Below are positions 1-5,302 of a stretch of 5,302 nt of DNA, piece by piece. This stretch comes from Clostridiales bacterium (GTDB lineage: Bacteria; Bacillota; Clostridia; Christensenellales; Aristaeellaceae). The notes under the pieces are model-generated. The model had not been told where the DNA came from, did no database searches, and was given only the letters and a program-made list of their open reading frames with translations. Position 1 is the stretch's first letter. Each line of letters starts with the position of its first letter. The stretch spans positions 1 to 5,302 of the forward strand of contig JAAZAQ010000274.1 of assembly GCA_012514225.1 (NCBI GenBank), given 5' to 3'. Made by a program: the position numbers and the translations under genes.

Positions 1-390
1 AACGCGGAAGGCGGGGTGGAATCCCTGGTCTGCTCCGTGGACCTGGAAAGCCGCTCCGGCAGCGCAGGCGCCGGCCGCAAGGTCAAGGGCACCCTGCACT
101 GGGTGGACGCCGCCGGCGCGCTGCCCTTCGAGGGGAGGCTGTACGAGCCCCTGCTGGCGGACGAGGACGCAGTGGACGAGGAGACGGACCGGAAGGACTT
201 CATCTCCCGCCTCAACCCGAACAGCCTGAAAACCGTGCGCGGGCTGATGGAGCCGGCGCTCCGGGGCGCCCGGGAGGGGGACACCTTCCAGTTCCTGCGC
301 GCCGGCTATTTCTGCAAGGACAGGGACTCCACAGATGTGCTGCCCGTCTTCAACCTGGTCGTCGGGCTCAAGGACAGCTACAAGCCGTAA
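1..390 (+). CDS. glnS: Glutaminyl-tRNA synthetase (GlnRS), C-terminal part only
   Basis: This is the 3' end of a gene whose start lies left of the window; the frame is open from base 1 and ends at TAA 388-390, leaving 129 residues. GlnRS is a cytoplasmic class I enzyme that attaches glutamine to tRNA-Gln. The visible part is the C-terminal anticodon-binding beta-barrel region. Family landmarks are GRKVKGTLHWVD (visible residues 25-36), ALPFEGRLYEPL (40-51), the F-x-x-x-LNPNSL stretch (67-76) and FQFLRAGYFCKD (96-107) followed by VFNLVVGLKD near the end. They match the order in E. coli GlnRS (recalled, not aligned by tool). The catalytic Rossmann domain is not in view. A GTG at 16 is an internal codon, not a start. 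gltX follows after 22 bases in the same direction, so co-transcription is likely. Identification is firm; only completeness is unknown. Confidence 0.93.
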   Translation, partial: NAEGGVESLVCSVDLESRSGSAGAGRKVKGTLHWVDAAGALPFEGRLYEPLLADEDAVDEETDRKDFISRLNPNSLKTVRGLMEPALRGAREGDTFQFLRAGYFCKDRDSTDVLPVFNLVVGLKDSYKP

Positions 391-412
391 AAAATACAGA
401 AAGCAGGATAAC

Positions 413-1870
413 ATGCTTCCAGTCCGCACCCGCTTCGCGCCCTCCCCCACCGGCTTCCTTCACATGGGCAGCCTGAGGACGGCGCTGTACTGCTACCTGT
501 TCACCCGGAAGAACAAGGGAACCTTCATCCTGCGCATCGAAGACACCGACCAGGAGCGCCTGGTGCCCGGGGCGACGGAGGTCATCTACGACACGCTGCG
601 GGAATGCGGGCTGAACTGGGACGAGGGGCCGGACGTCGGCGGCCCCGTGGCGCCCTACGTACAGTCGGAGCGCAAGGACAGCTACCTGCCCTACGCGAAG
701 CAGCTGATTGAATCCGGCCACGCCTACTATTGCTTCTGCACCCGCGAGGAGCTGGCGGCGAGGCGGGAAGCCGCCCAGGCGCGCGGGGAAACCTGGAAGT
801 ATGACAAGCACTGCCTCGGGCTGAGCCGGGAGCAGGTTGCCGGGAACCTGGAGAAAGGCCTGCCCTGGGTGGTGCGGCAAAACACGCCGACCACCGGCGA
901 AAGCGACTTCGACGACCTGGTGTACGGGCACATCTCCGCGCCCAACGACACCCTGGACGACATGGTGCTCCTCAAGGCGGACGGCATGCCCACCTACAAC
1001 TTCGCCAATGTCGTGGACGACCACCTGATGGGCATCACCCACGTCATCCGCGGGATGGAATACCTCTCCTCCACGCCCAAGTACAACCTGCTGTACAAGG
1101 CCCTGGGCTGGGACATCCCCCTGTACATCCACCTGCCCAACGTCATGCGTGACGCCAAGCACAAGCTGTCCAAGCGCGACGGCGACGCGTATTACAGCGA
1201 TTTCATCAAAAAGGGGTTCCTGACCCCGGCGCTGATGAACTACCTGGCGCTGGTGGGCTGGAACCCGGGGGACGAGCGGGAGTTCTTTACCCTAAGCGAG
1301 CTGGTGGAGGCCTTCAGCGTGCAGGGCCTGTCCAAATCCCCCGCCATCTTCGACGTGAACAAGCTGACCTGGTTCAACGCCGAGTACATCCGCAGGCTGA
1401 GCCCCGGGGAGTACCTCCGGCTGGCCCAGCCCTGGTTTGAGCAGGCGCTGTCCGGAACGGGCATGGATTACCCCAGGCTGGCCGAACTGATGCAGCCCCG
1501 CACGGAGATTTTCAGCCAGATTCCGGACATGGTGCGCTTCCTGAAGGAAATGCCCGGTTACGACCTGGCGCTGTATGAAAACAAGAAGCAGAAAAGCGGC
1601 ATGGAGAGCGTTCCCGGCGCGCTGGCGCTGGCCAAGAACCTGCTGGAAACCGTGGAGGACTGGAGCGAGGAGGCCATCCACGCCGCCCTGATTCCGGGCA
1701 TCGCGGCCGCGGGGCTGAAGAACGGCACGGTGCTCTGGCCGCTGCGCGTCGCGCTGTCCGGCCAGCTGTCCACCCCCGGCGGCGCGATTGAAATCGCCTA
1801 TCTGCTGGGGCGCCGGGAAACGACGCGCCGCTTGGACGCGGCGCTCAAACGGGTGGGCGGGGCAAACTGA
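413..1870 (+). CDS. gltX: Glutamyl-tRNA synthetase (GluRS)
   Basis: Cytoplasmic class I synthetase that charges tRNA-Glu with glutamate; 485 residues, normal for the bacterial family. The N-terminal catalytic Rossmann domain opens with RTRFAPSPTG (residues 5-14) and the ATP-binding HIGH-type motif, here HMGS (17-20). The KMSKS-type motif is KLSKR (251-255). FILRIEDTD and YNFANVVDD are further signatures. A zinc-knuckle-like element is seen as C107-F-C109 with H133-C134. The C-terminal helical anticodon-binding part ends with a typical GTVLWPLRVALSG and YLLGR stretch. The ATG at 413 is chosen because it begins the conserved N-terminus and has AGGA at 405-408, four bases upstream, a modest ribosome site. 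An in-frame ATG at 335 lies inside glnS and would add an unrelated 26-residue leader. No T-rich terminator is seen after the stop. With GlnRS encoded next door, this enzyme probably need not mischarge tRNA-Gln, but discrimination cannot be read from the sequence. Confidence 0.97.
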   Translation: MLPVRTRFAPSPTGFLHMGSLRTALYCYLFTRKNKGTFILRIEDTDQERLVPGATEVIYDTLRECGLNWDEGPDVGGPVAPYVQSERKDSYLPYAKQLIESGHAYYCFCTREELAARREAAQARGETWKYDKHCLGLSREQVAGNLEKGLPWVVRQNTPTTGESDFDDLVYGHISAPNDTLDDMVLLKADGMPTYNFANVVDDHLMGITHVIRGMEYLSSTPKYNLLYKALGWDIPLYIHLPNVMRDAKHKLSKRDGDAYYSDFIKKGFLTPALMNYLALVGWNPGDEREFFTLSELVEAFSVQGLSKSPAIFDVNKLTWFNAEYIRRLSPGEYLRLAQPWFEQALSGTGMDYPRLAELMQPRTEIFSQIPDMVRFLKEMPGYDLALYENKKQKSGMESVPGALALAKNLLETVEDWSEEAIHAALIPGIAAAGLKNGTVLWPLRVALSGQLSTPGGAIEIAYLLGRRETTRRLDAALKRVGGAN

Positions 1871-1911
1871 GGCGCGATTTTACGCGGATTTCACCCGGCA
1901 AGCCCCCTCGC

Positions 1912-1927
1912 CCTTGTGAAAGCAAGG
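1912..1927. repeat. Short inverted repeat over the -35 element
   Basis: CCTTG (1912-1916), six bases, then CAAGG (1923-1927) form a perfect 5-base palindromic pair that straddles the -35 hexamer of the downstream promoter. An outer pair, CCCGGC (1894-1899) and GCCGGG (1927-1932), is also present but shares base 1927. It could be an operator for a dimeric repressor or a weak hairpin after gltX. There is no T tract, so it does not look like an intrinsic terminator. Five-base pairs arise easily by chance in GC-rich DNA. Confidence 0.2.
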
Positions 1928-1942
1928 CCGGGCGTGTATAAT
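1914..1942 (+). promoter_or_regulatory. Sigma-A type promoter for the HPr-like gene
   Basis: The -35 element TTGTGA (1914-1919, four of six consensus bases) is separated by 17 bases from a perfect -10 TATAAT (1937-1942). Transcription would start near 1949, giving a leader of roughly 24 bases that contains the ribosome site GGAGGT (1959-1964), eight bases before the ATG at 1973. The element sits in the only non-coding gap between gltX and the HPr-like gene, so that gene can be expressed independently of the synthetase genes. Confidence 0.75.
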
Positions 1943-1972
1943 GGCGTCAGTGAAATACGGAGGTAACAGCCG

Positions 1973-2200
1973 ATGAAATCCATCCCCATCAAGCTGAGTT
2001 TTGCCGAGGAAGTCAAAACCTTTGTCAACGTCGCCAACCGCTACGACTATGACATGGATTTGCGCGCCGGGCGGCACGTGGTGGACGCCAAGTCCATCCT
2101 GGGCATTTTCTCCCTGGACCTGTCCAAGCCCATCACCCTGGAAGTGTATTCCGACGACTGCGACGACCTGTTGAACGAGCTGAAGGCCTTCATCGTCTGA
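1973..2200 (+). CDS. HPr-like protein lacking the active-site histidine
   Basis: A 75-residue cytoplasmic protein of the HPr fold. HPr normally carries phosphate from enzyme I to sugar-specific EIIA via His-15. Aligning NRYDYDMDL (22-30) and DAKSILGIFSLDL (38-50) by eye with B. subtilis HPr puts Phe10 at the His-15 position and Glu12 at Arg-17, so the catalytic pair is gone and PTS phosphotransfer is not expected. Ser41 matches Ser-46, the residue that HPr kinase phosphorylates in Gram-positive bacteria, and its surrounding KSI-x-G-x-x-SL motif is kept. A regulatory, Crh-like role is therefore possible, but this is inference; similar His-less HPr-family proteins occur in Clostridia. The start is secure: a perfect GGAGGT lies eight bases before the ATG and a consensus promoter lies upstream. 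A terminator follows, making it a likely monocistronic unit. It is about ten residues shorter than typical HPr. Confidence 0.8.
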   Translation: MKSIPIKLSFAEEVKTFVNVANRYDYDMDLRAGRHVVDAKSILGIFSLDLSKPITLEVYSDDCDDLLNELKAFIV

Positions 2201-2223
2201 GCCGCCAAAGACCCGCGTAGTTT

Positions 2224-2265
2224 GCCTGCCCGCGCCCTGGCGTTCCCGGCAGGCTTCTTTCTTTC
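2224..2265 (+). terminator. Rho-independent terminator after the HPr-like gene
   Basis: A perfect 7-base stem, GCCTGCC (2224-2230) with GGCAGGC (2248-2254), closes a 17-base loop and is followed directly by a T-rich tail, TTCTTTCTTTC (2255-2265). It lies 23 bases after the HPr-like stop codon. The loop is rather long, so termination may be incomplete; the next gene has no obvious promoter of its own. Confidence 0.75.
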
Positions 2266-2309
2266 ACGGCGCGGCAAGCGAGGGAGCGCCCAAAAAACGG
2301 AGAAAAACC

Positions 2310-3221
2310 ATGCTGATCTGCGACGCGCACGCCGACACCCTGTTCCGCATGGCCTATGCGCCGGGGCAGGCCTGCGACCTGAGCCTGGAACGCCTTGAAA
2401 GGGGCGGGGTCAGCCTGCAGGTGCTGGCGCTGTTTGTAGGGCTGGACCCTGCGCCCGGGGCGGTGAAGGCGCTGTATAGCAAGATGCTGGATGCCAGGGA
2501 CGCCCTCGTGGCCGGCGGGTGGCGCCAGGCCACAGAGCCGGGGGAAGCCCGGGAGGGGGAGGCCCGCTTCATGCTGTCCGTGGAGGGCTGCGAGTTCCTG
2601 GGCAGCCGCCTGGAAGCCGTCCGGGAACTGCGTGACCAGGGCGTCCGCATGGCCGCCCTGACCTGGAATCACGAGAATCGGTTGGGCACGCCCGCAACAG
2701 TCAATGAAACGGAGGGGCTCAAGCCCTTTGGGTTCGAGGCGGTCCGGGAAATGCAGCGGCTGGCAATCGCGGTGGACGTATCCCACCTGAATGCCGCCGG
2801 GTTTTACGACGTCCTCCGGCTTGATTCCGCGCCGCCCCTGGCCAGCCACTCCTGCTGCCGCGCGATGTGCGACCATCCGCGCAACCTGACGGACCGGCAG
2901 CTGAAGGATTTGTTCCGGGCGGGCGGATACATCGGCATCAACTTTTATCCCCGTTTCCTCGCGCCGGAAGGCGCGCCCTGCGGCGTTGGGACCGTCGTCG
3001 AGCACATCGACCGCTGCCACCAGCTGGGTGGCGCGGGCATGGTGGGCTTCGGCAGCGACTTCGACGGGATTTCCCTCAAGCCCGAAGGGCTGGACAGCCC
3101 GGAGGACTTTCCCCGGCTCCTCGAAGGCCTCCGCGAGATGGGATACGGAGAGGCGGACGTCCGCAACATCGCCGGGCTGAGCTTTCTGGACTATTTCGGG
3201 CGGGTTAAGGCAAGCGCGTAG
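2310..3221 (+). CDS. M19 family dipeptidase (renal/membrane dipeptidase-like)
   Basis: A 303-residue zinc metallopeptidase of family M19, which hydrolyses dipeptides using a two-zinc centre in a TIM barrel; bacterial members are usually about this size. Expected residues are all present in order: H7-x-D9 near the N-terminus (AHADTLF), bridging Glu92 in SVEGCE, His159 in DVSHLN, His180 in ASHSCCRAM followed by HPRNLTD, and Asp250 in GSDFDG, matching the catalytic Asp-288 of human renal dipeptidase. There is no signal peptide or membrane segment, since the conserved barrel strand begins at residue 2, so it should act in the cytosol, probably in peptide turnover. The natural substrate cannot be read from sequence. 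The ATG is supported by GGAGA (2299-2303), six bases upstream. No convincing promoter is seen in 2266-2309, so read-through from the HPr-like unit is possible. It converges with the - strand YbjN-like gene. Confidence 0.92.
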   Translation: MLICDAHADTLFRMAYAPGQACDLSLERLERGGVSLQVLALFVGLDPAPGAVKALYSKMLDARDALVAGGWRQATEPGEAREGEARFMLSVEGCEFLGSRLEAVRELRDQGVRMAALTWNHENRLGTPATVNETEGLKPFGFEAVREMQRLAIAVDVSHLNAAGFYDVLRLDSAPPLASHSCCRAMCDHPRNLTDRQLKDLFRAGGYIGINFYPRFLAPEGAPCGVGTVVEHIDRCHQLGGAGMVGFGSDFDGISLKPEGLDSPEDFPRLLEGLREMGYGEADVRNIAGLSFLDYFGRVKASA

Positions 3222-3262
3222 CACAATCCGTCCGGCATGGAATCAGGCCTGAATCAATCGCC

Positions 3263-3297
3263 TTGCAAACAGAAAGAAGCGCCCGGACGGGCGCTTC
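3263..3297 (-). terminator. Rho-independent terminator of the YbjN-like gene
   Basis: A strong GC-rich palindrome, GAAGCGCCCG (3276-3285) with CGGGCGCTTC (3288-3297), folds with at least 9 pairs and a tetraloop. Read on the - strand it is followed by a T-rich tail (TTTCTGTTTG, complement of 3266-3275), which fits termination of the gene ending at 3336. On the + strand the hairpin is followed by CGACTGAAAAAG with no T run, so it would serve the dipeptidase transcript poorly. Confidence 0.8.
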
Positions 3298-3335
3298 GAC
3301 TGAAAAAGCGAATGAACCGAAGGGCTCCGCGCGGG

Positions 3336-3887
3336 TTATTCCTCCAGTTTCGCCATGGCGGCGATGAAAGCCTCCTGCGGGTCCGCGCCGGCCAGCGCGA
3401 CCTGGGCGATGGCGTCGCCGAAATCCTCCAGGTCGTTGAGCGGCATGTGGAAGAGGACGTCCAGCTCCTCCATCCCCGGCAGCACGCTCTCCACCAGCTG
3501 CGCGGAGCGGGTGCCGAACCAGCCGTTGCCGTAATCCATGCGGAAGTAGGAATAGAAAACCTCGTTGTTCGCCAGCGCGATGAACTTGGCCAGGGCGTCC
3601 CGGTTGGCCTCCGGCACGCGCATCACCGGAATCGCAGTGACGGAAACCATGTCGTAGTACACGTAAACCTTGACCGTGCAGGATGCCAGGGAGCTCTCCA
3701 TCTCAAAGTCGAGGGTGAAGACGTCGTCTTCAAAGTCGTAGATATACTCCTTGGCGTCCAGATACTCCTCCACCAGGGCGTTGAGCTGGCGGACGGTCTC
3801 CTGCCGGGCTTCCTCCTGCGCCAGAACCGGCAAGGCCGCGAACGCCAGCAGGAAAGCCAGAAACAACAAAGCCCATTTTCTCATCAT
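3336..3887 (-). CDS. Secreted YbjN-like protein, function unknown
   Basis: Encodes 183 residues from the chosen ATG (3885-3887). Residues 1-23 form a clear Sec signal peptide: MMRKW, a hydrophobic core rich in L, F and A, then PVLA with likely cleavage before Gln24. There is no lipobox cysteine, so the mature protein of about 160 residues should be released or periplasm-like. The mature part, with TLDFEMESSLASCTVKVYVYYD, then conserved aromatic and Leu/Val patterns and a helical C-terminus, resembles the YbjN / type III secretion chaperone-like fold, judged by eye only. Its biochemical role is unknown; YbjN domains are generally small alpha/beta modules. An upstream in-frame TTG (3917) overlaps the -10 element and would precede the transcript start, so it is rejected; GAGGGG before the ATG decides the start. 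A second ATG follows immediately at 3884. It has its own promoter and terminator and lies 54 bases after mutY. Confidence 0.7.
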   Translation of the reverse strand: MMRKWALLFLAFLLAFAALPVLAQEEARQETVRQLNALVEEYLDAKEYIYDFEDDVFTLDFEMESSLASCTVKVYVYYDMVSVTAIPVMRVPEANRDALAKFIALANNEVFYSYFRMDYGNGWFGTRSAQLVESVLPGMEELDVLFHMPLNDLEDFGDAIAQVALAGADPQEAFIAAMAKLEE

Positions 3888-3893
3888 GTGGCA

Positions 3894-3900
3894 CCCCTCT
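3894..3900 (-). promoter_or_regulatory. Ribosome binding site that fixes the YbjN-like start
   Basis: On the - strand this reads AGAGGGG, followed by six bases and then two consecutive ATG codons (3885-3887 and 3882-3884). It places initiation at one of these, directly before the signal peptide, rather than at the upstream TTG. Confidence 0.7.
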
Positions 3901-3917
3901 TTTTTATCGCTGGACAA

Positions 3918-3945
3918 ATCATACCAGAAAAGCGGTCGATTTCAA
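3918..3945 (-). promoter_or_regulatory. Sigma-A type promoter for the YbjN-like gene
   Basis: Read on the - strand: -35 TTGAAA (3940-3945, five of six consensus bases), a 16-base spacer, and -10 TATGAT (3918-3923, five of six). The -35 overlaps the TGA stop codon of mutY (3942-3944). Transcription would start near 3911, giving a leader of about 24 bases with the ribosome site inside it. This lets the secreted protein be expressed separately from mutY. Confidence 0.7.
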
Positions 3946-5018
3946 ACCCGGATTGTGCCGGTTTGCCGCAAAAGCGCCAGCGCTTCCCGTTTCGCCGCGT
4001 CCATCGCCCGGGGCAGGGGCAGGGCGGCCAGCATTGCCGCATCCGCCCATACGCCGCCGGGAACCCCGGGGGCGGTGTCCGTTTCCCGGCGATAGACGCG
4101 CATGTTCCAGACACGGTGCGTGAAGGCGTGGCGGGCTTCGGCGAGGAAGGTGGGCGCGCCTGCCGCAAGCCCCAGGGAGCGGGCGAGGTCGCGCCCCGAC
4201 TCCGGGCTGTCATCCCCTTCGGCCAGCGGAAAAACATACAAGCCCTTCAACAGGGCTTTATCGCGCTTCAGGAGCAGCGCCCGCCCCGCGCAGGTGAACA
4301 CCGTGACCCCGACGGACACCTCCCTTGGCGCCGGCTTCGGCTTGCGGACAGGCAGCGCGCCGGGATTCCCGGACTGGAACCCCACGCACTCCTCCTTCAG
4401 CGGGCAGCGAACGCAGTCCGGCGAACCGGGCAGGCACACGGTGGCGCCCAAGTCCATCAGCGCCTGGTTCATGTCCCCCGGCCTGTCCCCCGGCATCAGC
4501 GCCAGGCCCAGCGCGTACAGCCCGCGGCGGGTTTCGGGGCGGTCTATGTCCTCCTGAACGCCGAACAGGCGGCTGATGACGCGGGCCAGGTTGCCGTCCA
4601 GCGCCGGCACCGGCTCGCCATAGGCGATGGACGCGATGGCGGCCGCGGCGTACGGCCCTACGCCGGGCAAGCCCAGCAAGCCTTCCACGTCGCCCGGAAA
4701 GACACCGCCCCTCTCGCCCGCCACCATCCGGGCCGCCCTGTGCAGGTTGCGCGCTCGGGCGTAGTACCCTAGGCCTTCCCAGGCTTTCAGCACCTGCTCC
4801 TCCGGCGCTTCCGCCAGCGCGAAAACGTCCGGGAACCGGGCGAGGAAGCGCTCGTAGTACGGTCCGACGGTCTCGGTGCGCGTCTGCTGGAGCATGATTT
4901 CCGACAGCCAGACGCGGTAGGGGTCCTTGGGGCCGCGGAACGGAAAGACACGCGCCTGCGCGTCATACCACAGGAGCAGCTTGCGCGTGATGAAGGGCGC
5001 CAAATGGGGTGTTTCCAA
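3942..5018 (-). CDS. mutY: A/G-specific adenine DNA glycosylase
   Basis: A 358-residue base-excision repair enzyme that removes adenine mispaired with 8-oxoguanine. The helix-hairpin-helix/GPD catalytic domain has Glu40 in WLSEIMLQQT (E. coli Glu-37), the hairpin LPGVGPY (117-123), and Asp141 in ALDGN (Asp-138). The iron-sulphur loop is perfect: C195-x6-C202-x2-C205-x5-C211. Residues from about 233 form the Nudix-like 8-oxoG recognition domain, with FTH (299-301) where the FSH motif is usual. The common N-terminal PWR is PFR here. No ATG is available before residue 42. The start is taken as TTG 5016-5018, directly after the TAG of the upstream gene, with a G-rich stretch (5022-5028) as a weak ribosome site; TTG 5001-5003 is an alternative. 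Overlapped start and stop suggest translational coupling with the DUF3783 gene. Complete and apparently active. Confidence 0.95.
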   Translation of the reverse strand: METPHLAPFITRKLLLWYDAQARVFPFRGPKDPYRVWLSEIMLQQTRTETVGPYYERFLARFPDVFALAEAPEEQVLKAWEGLGYYARARNLHRAARMVAGERGGVFPGDVEGLLGLPGVGPYAAAAIASIAYGEPVPALDGNLARVISRLFGVQEDIDRPETRRGLYALGLALMPGDRPGDMNQALMDLGATVCLPGSPDCVRCPLKEECVGFQSGNPGALPVRKPKPAPREVSVGVTVFTCAGRALLLKRDKALLKGLYVFPLAEGDDSPESGRDLARSLGLAAGAPTFLAEARHAFTHRVWNMRVYRRETDTAPGVPGGVWADAAMLAALPLPRAMDAAKREALALLRQTGTIRV

Positions 5019-5302
5019 CTATTCCCCCGCCTGCTCCTGCATGCGGCGGAAAAACTCATATTCCTGGCTCAGTTCGTCAAAGAGCCGCAGCGCGTTCCAG
5101 ACGCCGTTGTTCGGGGTCCTCATGGCCTTCAGCGGCACGGGGGCGGTCCCGGACTCGTGGAAGCTGTCCAGAAAGCGGTTGAGCAAGCCCTTGGGGAAAT
5201 GCGCCATGACCATCATCTCCCCCGGCAGCGCTTCCCCGGCGTGGGTGATGCCGCTCCTTGGCGCCAGGCCGCACAGCGCGTCCAGCGTTTCCTCATAATC
5301 CG
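5019..5302 (-). CDS. DUF3783 domain protein, C-terminal part
   Basis: The frame is open from the right edge of the window to a TAG stop at 5019-5021, giving 94 visible residues; the start lies beyond the window. The internal ATG at 5216 is not the likely start because the conserved region begins before it (DYEETLDALCGLAP near the edge). The segments GEMMVMAHFPKGLLNRFLDSF, then VPLKAMRTPNNGVWNALRLFDEL, fit the C-terminal pattern of DUF3783, a small family common in Clostridia whose function is unknown. In recalled relatives the same pattern appears as a hydrophobic strand, a helix with an RFL core, then PLKA-x-x-TP-x-N-x-x-W. The gene ends with a charged helix (EYEFFRRMQEQAGE). mutY begins at the next base in the same frame. 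The assignment rests on pattern memory, not a search. Confidence 0.72.
   Translation of the reverse strand, partial: DYEETLDALCGLAPRSGITHAGEALPGEMMVMAHFPKGLLNRFLDSFHESGTAPVPLKAMRTPNNGVWNALRLFDELSQEYEFFRRMQEQAGE

Noticed and set aside
335..412. Longer gltX start at ATG 335
   Set aside because: It lies inside glnS and adds a non-conserved 26-residue leader; the family N-terminus begins at 413.
368..1162. A 264-residue - strand open frame opposite gltX
   Set aside because: Antisense shadow of a well-conserved synthetase, rich in Gly, Val and Gln with no domain.
2190..3224. A 344-residue - strand open frame opposite the dipeptidase
   Set aside because: The + strand holds the full set of M19 catalytic residues and a good ribosome site; the antisense frame has no recognisable motif.
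3888..3917. TTG start ten codons upstream for the YbjN-like gene
   Set aside because: It precedes the predicted transcript start and sits next to the -10 element; the signal peptide and the GAGGGG site point to 3885-3887.
3237..4772. A 511-residue + strand open frame opposite the YbjN-like gene and mutY
   Set aside because: Its translation is low-complexity in Gln, Arg, His and Gly and matches no family I know, while the opposite strand carries clear MutY motifs and a signal peptide. Long antisense frames are common in GC-rich genes.
5022..5216. Start of the right-edge gene at ATG 5216
   Set aside because: The frame stays open to the window edge and the upstream residues continue the DUF3783-like pattern, so the gene is cut by the window.
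1..5302. Possible CRISPR array, insertion sequence, tRNA or defence/toxin system
   Set aside because: No spaced direct repeats, transposase motifs, cloverleaf or toxin-antitoxin pair could be found in either strand.

Overview
The window is a compact, GC-rich stretch of bacterial chromosome carrying housekeeping genes. No mobile element, CRISPR array, rRNA or tRNA is visible. The best guess is a high-GC member of the Clostridia (Bacillota), such as an uncultured gut or rumen lineage. This is inferred from the gene types rather than a marker gene: a His-less HPr-like protein, a DUF3783 protein, a secreted YbjN-like protein, and GlnRS and GluRS side by side. Spacing is tight, with good Shine-Dalgarno sites and low-GC promoter islands.

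Left part, + strand (1-1870): the 3' end of glnS (glutaminyl-tRNA synthetase), then after a 22-base gap a complete gltX (glutamyl-tRNA synthetase). The two probably form one transcript that charges tRNA-Gln and tRNA-Glu.

Middle, + strand (1871-3221): a short gap holds a well-formed sigma-A type promoter (TTGTGA, 17 bases, TATAAT) driving a 75-residue HPr-like protein. It lacks the phosphorylatable His and the Arg of the HPr active site but keeps the Ser-46 region, so it resembles a Crh-like regulator more than a PTS phosphocarrier. A rho-independent terminator follows, then a complete M19 (renal/membrane dipeptidase family) metallopeptidase with all expected metal ligands and no signal peptide.

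Right part, - strand (3276-5302), transcribed toward the middle: a DUF3783 protein entering from the right edge; mutY (A/G-specific adenine glycosylase), whose TTG start directly follows the DUF3783 stop; and a small secreted YbjN-like protein. The last has its own promoter overlapping the mutY stop codon and a strong terminator in the convergent gap with the dipeptidase.

No wholly new system is evident. The points most worth a second look are the catalytically dead HPr-like protein with its own promoter, the exported YbjN-like protein, and the same-frame TAG/TTG junction between the DUF3783 gene and mutY.
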